DNA of 36,908 nt from Bacteroidales bacterium UBA3388 (GTDB taxonomy: Bacteria; Bacteroidota; Bacteroidia; Bacteroidales; P3), in assembly GCA_002358855.1 (NCBI GenBank), contig DEPQ01000003.1, positions 26,628 through 63,535 of the forward strand, written 5' to 3'. The position numbers were made by a program, and so were the translations under genes. Positions 33,471 through 36,908 of the stretch are shown here, piece after piece. Under the pieces are notes generated by a model. That model saw nothing but the letters and a program-made list of their open reading frames with translations, made no database searches and was not told the DNA's origin. Numbering within the stretch: the stretch's first letter is position 1; every line of letters begins with the position of its first letter.

Positions 33471-34307
33471 ATGATAGAAATTAAGAATCTTTGCTTTGGA
33501 TATAAGAAAAGCAAAATGGTTTTGGAGAATGTTAATCTTAATTTAAAGAAAGGTTGCATTTATGGTTTATTTGGAAAGAACGGAGTCGGCAAAACGACAT
33601 TGTTAAAACTGATTGGAGGATTGCAATTCCCCGATAAAGGCGAAGTAAAGGTAGGAAAGTTTACTCCTTCTGAGAGAAAAGTAGCATTTCTTGCAGATAT
33701 GTCTTTCATTTCAGAAGAGTTGTATGACTCACACCTCACAATAGAAAAATATGTCAAAATAAACTCAGTTTTTTATCCAAACTTCTCGCAACAAGACTTT
33801 GAAGCCTACCTAAAAGACTTTGAAATAGAAGACACAAAACAATACCTGTACAAATTATCTTACGGTACAAAGAAAAAAGTCTTCATTTCCTTTGGCTTAG
33901 CTTGTCATTGCAAACTAATATTACTTGACGAGCCAACAAATGGACTTGATATTCCTTCAAAGAGTCAATTCAGAAAAGTAATATTACGAGCAATGAGTGA
34001 TGAGACTTGCGTAGTTATTTCAACACATCAAGTAAGGGATTTGCACAATCTTATAGACTCTGTATTGATTCTTGATGATACAAACGTATTGCTAAATGCT
34101 ACAAACGAAGAGATTTGCAATAAATTATTCTTTGGTATATGCGATACTCTGCAATCAAAAGAAGAAATGCTATATAGCGAAGACGATGTAAGAGGACTTA
34201 AATTTGTTAAAGAGAATACCGAAAACCAAGAAAGCGAACTTGATATAGAAATGCTCTTTAACGCAGTGCTTTCCAACAAAGCAAAATTCAAAGAATTGTT
34301 TTCATAA
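33471..34307 (+). CDS. ABC transporter ATP-binding protein
   Basis: This 278-aa nucleotide-binding subunit is similar in type to the YtrB/BcrA group. Walker A is GLFGKNGVGKTTLLK (about 33-47), the signature is LSYGTKKKVFIS (LSGG varies to LSYG), Walker B with the catalytic Glu is LILLDEPTNGLD, and the switch His is in VISTHQVRDL. The last 60 residues form an acidic extension. It opens an operon with two membrane proteins and a YtrA-type GntR regulator. Such systems usually export or sense envelope-active compounds; no substrate can be read here. The next gene starts 26 bases downstream. Confidence 0.92.
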   Translation: MIEIKNLCFGYKKSKMVLENVNLNLKKGCIYGLFGKNGVGKTTLLKLIGGLQFPDKGEVKVGKFTPSERKVAFLADMSFISEELYDSHLTIEKYVKINSVFYPNFSQQDFEAYLKDFEIEDTKQYLYKLSYGTKKKVFISFGLACHCKLILLDEPTNGLDIPSKSQFRKVILRAMSDETCVVISTHQVRDLHNLIDSVLILDDTNVLLNATNEEICNKLFFGICDTLQSKEEMLYSEDDVRGLKFVKENTENQESELDIEMLFNAVLSNKAKFKELFS

Positions 34308-34333
34308 GTAATAATCCCTAAAACCTTACAACA

Positions 34334-34984
34334 ATGGAAATAAGTATAATAAGAATTAAGCATATTTTGAAAAAGATTTGGCAAGAAGAAAGAATGTATT
34401 TCTTACTCCTTTTCTTGATAACTTTTTTCGCAACAATAATGTGTGCAAGCAATCAATTATTAAGCATAATAGGCATAAGTGTTTTAAAATTGACTATTTA
34501 TGCAGTTATATCCGTTATAGCATTTAAGTTATATAAAGACAAAAACACAAGAATACACACAATAAACCTGCCAGCCTCCAATTTAGAAAAATATATCTCA
34601 ATATTTATTATTCATTTTCTTGGAGTAATTATTACAATATATGGAGCTTTTCTTTTAGGGTATTATTTAAGTTTACAAATCTTTCCAAATCAAATAGGTT
34701 TCCCTGAAAATATAGAATATCAATTTTCCTTACGAAGTATTATTTCTCTGCTTAGCATAGCTGCAATTATGTTTTACGGCTCCTTGTTTTTCAAAAAAAA
34801 TAGCCTAGGCCTTACTTGCTTTATTATTTTTATGTGTGGTCTTATTTTTATGGCACTTACATATCTTATCAACGGGAAATCACCATACGTATATAACTAT
34901 TATTTTGATGTTACTTTAAACTCAATCATTACAATAGGCTTTCTTTTACTTACATATTTAAGATTAAAGGAGGAAAGGGCGTAA
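34334..34984 (+). CDS. Membrane protein, ABC permease-like (copy 1)
   Basis: The 216-aa protein has about six hydrophobic segments and is the likely membrane partner of the ATPase. INLPASNLEKYISIFIIHFL in the first half and the ending LTYLRLKEERA recur almost unchanged in the protein at 35457, so the two are paralogues. The NLPAS-LEKY stretch lies on a loop between membrane segments and may touch the ATPase. I know no functional name for this family. The GntR gene starts 4 bases after its stop codon. Confidence 0.8.
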   Translation: MEISIIRIKHILKKIWQEERMYFLLLFLITFFATIMCASNQLLSIIGISVLKLTIYAVISVIAFKLYKDKNTRIHTINLPASNLEKYISIFIIHFLGVIITIYGAFLLGYYLSLQIFPNQIGFPENIEYQFSLRSIISLLSIAAIMFYGSLFFKKNSLGLTCFIIFMCGLIFMALTYLINGKSPYVYNYYFDVTLNSIITIGFLLLTYLRLKEERA

Positions 34985-34988
34985 GACT

Positions 34989-35354
34989 ATGATAAAACAA
35001 CAAACACCAATCTTTCATCAGCTTGCCAATAAACTATGTGATGAAATTCTTGCAGGCAAATACCAAGCCGACAATCGCATTCCTTCAAGTAGAGAATTAG
35101 CTGTTTACTTTGAGGTAAATCCAAACACGGTTGTGAAAAGTTTTGAGGTGCTTTCTAACTATGAAATCATATATGAGAAAAGAGGAATGGGCTATTTCGT
35201 TTCTCCTTCGGCAGTTGAAAAAATATTAGAACTAAGAAGAAAACAATTTTCCGAAGAATACTTGCCACAATTTTTCAAAACAATGGAGCAACTCTCCATA
35301 AACATTGAGCAACTTTCGAAATTATATGAACAATATAAACAAAACAAAAAATAA
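34989..35354 (+). CDS. GntR family regulator, YtrA type
   Basis: The 121-aa repressor-type protein has the winged helix at residues 8-75. FHQLANKLCDEILAGKYQAD and RIPSSRELAVYFEVNPNTVV are the GntR DNA-recognition unit. The C-terminal 40 residues form a short helical dimerisation tail instead of a ligand-binding domain, which is the YtrA subfamily layout. YtrA members commonly repress their own ABC operon, and the gene sits inside such an operon here. The inverted repeat at 33334-33359 is a candidate operator. Confidence 0.9.
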   Translation: MIKQQTPIFHQLANKLCDEILAGKYQADNRIPSSRELAVYFEVNPNTVVKSFEVLSNYEIIYEKRGMGYFVSPSAVEKILELRRKQFSEEYLPQFFKTMEQLSINIEQLSKLYEQYKQNKK

Positions 35355-35360
35355 AGACTT

Positions 35361-35444
35361 ATGAAAATTCGTAAAACCACAGTATTAACAATCATATTCG
35401 TAGCTTGCATAATTATAGCACAAGTAATAGATGCAGTAATTTAA
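35361..35444 (+). CDS. 27-aa peptide related to the 85-aa protein at 36216
   Basis: A small open frame 6 bases after the GntR stop encodes MKIRKTTVLTIIFVACIIIA followed by QVIDAVI. It has a basic start and one hydrophobic segment. The first seven residues are identical to the start of the 85-aa protein encoded at 36216, and both follow a similar position in the operon. It is either a tiny membrane peptide or a truncated copy of that gene. It is too short for routine gene calling. Confidence 0.55.
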   Translation: MKIRKTTVLTIIFVACIIIAQVIDAVI

Positions 35445-35456
35445 AGAAAGAAGATT

Positions 35457-36203
35457 ATGGAATTAAGTATTAGAAGATTAAGCCTATTATATAAGAGACT
35501 CTTTGCAATAAAGGGCTTGGAATTACTTGTATTAGCAATTACCTATTTTTTATTGTGTTGTTTTTTTCCTTGGATTCTCAAGATAATTGATGGTATTGAG
35601 TTAGATGTTTGTGAAACGACTTACTTTATACTTTTGTGGACGTTTATTGTTACGCAGAATGATTTTAATGTTAATAAGGAAAACTCACTCCTTGCTCAAT
35701 TAAATCTTCCAGCCTCTTGCTTAGAAAAATATATTCTATCGTTTACATACATTTTTGTGTTGTTGAATGGAGCTTTATTGTTTGCTTTATTTCTAAGTAT
35801 TCCGATAAGCAATTTGTTAATTGGCAATCCGACGAATCTTATTGAAAGTTGGCAATATTTTATCTCTTTTCTCTCTCTAAAAAATTGGGTGTTGATAGAT
35901 CATTTTTCACTTCTTTTTATTTTTGCTTTGACATTCTTTTGCTCATACTTTTTTAAGAAAAATGCAAGTCTAAAAACGCTTGTTGTAATTCTTGCATTTG
36001 CTGGATTGAGTTTTCTAAATACATATTTAGTTGATTGTAATCCTTTGTTTATGTATGATTTTATCTATGACGATGAGCCATTTCTTGATTACTTTAACAC
36101 AATGTCAGAAATAATGCATCAGTGTATGCCGATACTTCTAACAATAGCCTCAATATTTCTTTTTGTGCTTACATATTTTCGTATGAAAGAAGAAAGAGTT
36201 TAA
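35457..36203 (+). CDS. Membrane protein, ABC permease-like (copy 2)
   Basis: The 248-aa protein has about six hydrophobic segments and is a paralogue of the protein encoded at 34334. It shares LNLPASCLEKYILSF and the end LTYFRMKEERV, but is about 30 residues longer. The insertion lies in the middle (IGNPTNLIESWQYF region). Two similar but unequal membrane subunits with one ATPase would fit a heterodimeric permease. The gene begins 12 bases after the 27-aa frame and ends 12 bases before the 85-aa gene, so it is part of the operon. Confidence 0.78.
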   Translation: MELSIRRLSLLYKRLFAIKGLELLVLAITYFLLCCFFPWILKIIDGIELDVCETTYFILLWTFIVTQNDFNVNKENSLLAQLNLPASCLEKYILSFTYIFVLLNGALLFALFLSIPISNLLIGNPTNLIESWQYFISFLSLKNWVLIDHFSLLFIFALTFFCSYFFKKNASLKTLVVILAFAGLSFLNTYLVDCNPLFMYDFIYDDEPFLDYFNTMSEIMHQCMPILLTIASIFLFVLTYFRMKEERV

Positions 36204-36215
36204 AACATTAAAACT

Positions 36216-36473
36216 ATGAAAATAAGAAAAACAACAATTGCTTTAATAATAGGTTTATTTATATTCTTAACTTGCTTATATATAACAATAGGTTATGCTG
36301 ACAAAGAGGCAAACAAAGCATATAGAATAGCAAAAAAAGCAGGCAAACCATTGATAGAATACAAGCAAACAGGAGCCTATTTTGGTTATATTGAGATAAA
36401 AGAAATTGGAATCGACACTACCGAAAGCGGTTCGTCAATAATCTATTCTACATCATTTGAAATAAAGAAATAA
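36216..36473 (+). CDS. Small single-pass membrane protein
   Basis: This 85-aa protein starts MKIRKTTIALIIGLFIFLTC, with one hydrophobic segment at about 7-27. A helical charged stretch (ADKEANKAYRIAKKAGKPLI) and a short beta-like C-terminal domain (GAYFGYIEIKEIGIDTTESG) follow, probably outside the cytoplasm. The N-terminus could be a signal anchor; no clear cleavage site or lipobox is seen. I do not recognise the family. It follows the second permease-like gene by 12 bases and is probably an accessory subunit or secreted factor of the ABC system. Confidence 0.7.
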   Translation: MKIRKTTIALIIGLFIFLTCLYITIGYADKEANKAYRIAKKAGKPLIEYKQTGAYFGYIEIKEIGIDTTESGSSIIYSTSFEIKK

Positions 36474-36540
36474 AATCCAACTTTTGTAATTTTTTATTTG
36501 GTTTTGCGACTAATGAGGTGTAGAAACAAAAAAACAGACA

Positions 36541-36908
36541 ATGGACCTGAAAGAACAATACACCAAAATGGTTATGCAACACAAGGACATAATCTACAAA
36601 GTCTGCTATATTTATGCCGAAAAAGACTATATTGAGGATTATTACCAAGAAGTGTTGATAGAATTATGGCGAAGTTTTCCTCACTTTCGCTCAGAAAGCA
36701 AGGTAAGTACGTGGATTTATCGCATAAGTCTTAACACTTGCATATCCTTTGTAAGAAAGAAAAAACGCAATCCACTCTCAAAGATTTTCCCACTTGAAGT
36801 AGATTTAACCTTTGAAGACAAGGAAAAACAGCAACAAATAGAATTTTTGCACACTCTAATAAATCGTTTAGATATATTAGAAAAATCCTTGGTCTTGCTT
36901 TGGTTAGA
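36541..36908 (+). CDS. ECF sigma factor, 5' part
   Basis: The frame opens at the ATG at 36541 (MDLKEQYTKMVMQHKDIIYK) and runs off the window without a stop, giving about 122 residues. It contains sigma region 2 (AEKDYIEDYYQEVLIELWRS, then FPHFRSESKVSTWIYRISLN and TCISFVRKKK), the core and promoter -10 binding part of RNA polymerase ECF sigma factors. Region 4 begins at about residue 103 (EFLHTLINRLDILEKSLVLL). The gap to the 85-aa gene is 67 bases with no terminator, so it could belong to the same transcript, or it could start an operon with an anti-sigma gene outside the window. Confidence 0.9.
   Translation, partial: MDLKEQYTKMVMQHKDIIYKVCYIYAEKDYIEDYYQEVLIELWRSFPHFRSESKVSTWIYRISLNTCISFVRKKKRNPLSKIFPLEVDLTFEDKEKQQQIEFLHTLINRLDILEKSLVLLWL

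Noticed and set aside
1..36908. CRISPR arrays, tRNA or rRNA genes, complete insertion sequences
   Set aside because: No regularly spaced repeats, cloverleaf-like sequences, rRNA segments or transposase genes were seen; a covariance-model search could not be run.

Overview
The window is a low-GC (roughly one-third G+C) piece of a Bacteroidales-type chromosome. Four things point there. The division-cluster gene order is one. Promoters of the Bacteroidetes type (TAnnTTTG at -7, often TTTG about 19 bp upstream) recur, and ribosome binding sites are mostly absent. The protein families are typical: DUF6078, DUF6175, GH35 with a Sec signal, PEGA/TonB-C, a short archaeal-type ProRS and an EF-G2-like factor. 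The species cannot be named from the sequence.

Layout. (1) 1-7145: murG (3' end), murC, ftsQ, ftsA and ftsZ, then dut and prfB; prfB needs a programmed +1 frameshift and is followed by a strong terminator. (2) 7179-13213: an accessory island. It holds an AlbA_2/RecG-like regulator with 12-bp tandem repeats, a gene fragment with no start codon, and a minus-strand group (small protein, G+C-rich deiminase, 218-aa protein). It also holds the decayed tail of a second AlbA_2-type gene, a cluster of GATAC palindromes, a DUF6078 gene and a rhuM gene. (3) 13231-16791: a secreted GH35 beta-galactosidase convergent with a PEGA/TonB-C protein. (4) 16792-21205: a long structured leader, then four tightly packed genes for exported proteins of unknown function (one DUF6175). 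(5) 21226-30987: proS; a poly-His lipoprotein with a FadL-like porin; trxA, a DUF58 gene and an exosortase-family gene; convergent folB; pheS with a lipoprotein cyclophilin; a small lipoprotein; a polysaccharide deacetylase and recX. (6) 31014-33282: an EF-G paralogue whose catalytic His position is Tyr, with its own promoter and terminator. (7) 33334-36908: a YtrA-type operon (ABC ATPase, two paralogous membrane proteins, GntR regulator, two small MKIRKTT proteins) and the start of an ECF sigma factor.

The least described parts are region 4 (an envelope operon behind a leader that can form competing hairpins) and region 7 (a duplicated module). No tRNA, rRNA, CRISPR array or intact insertion sequence was recognised.
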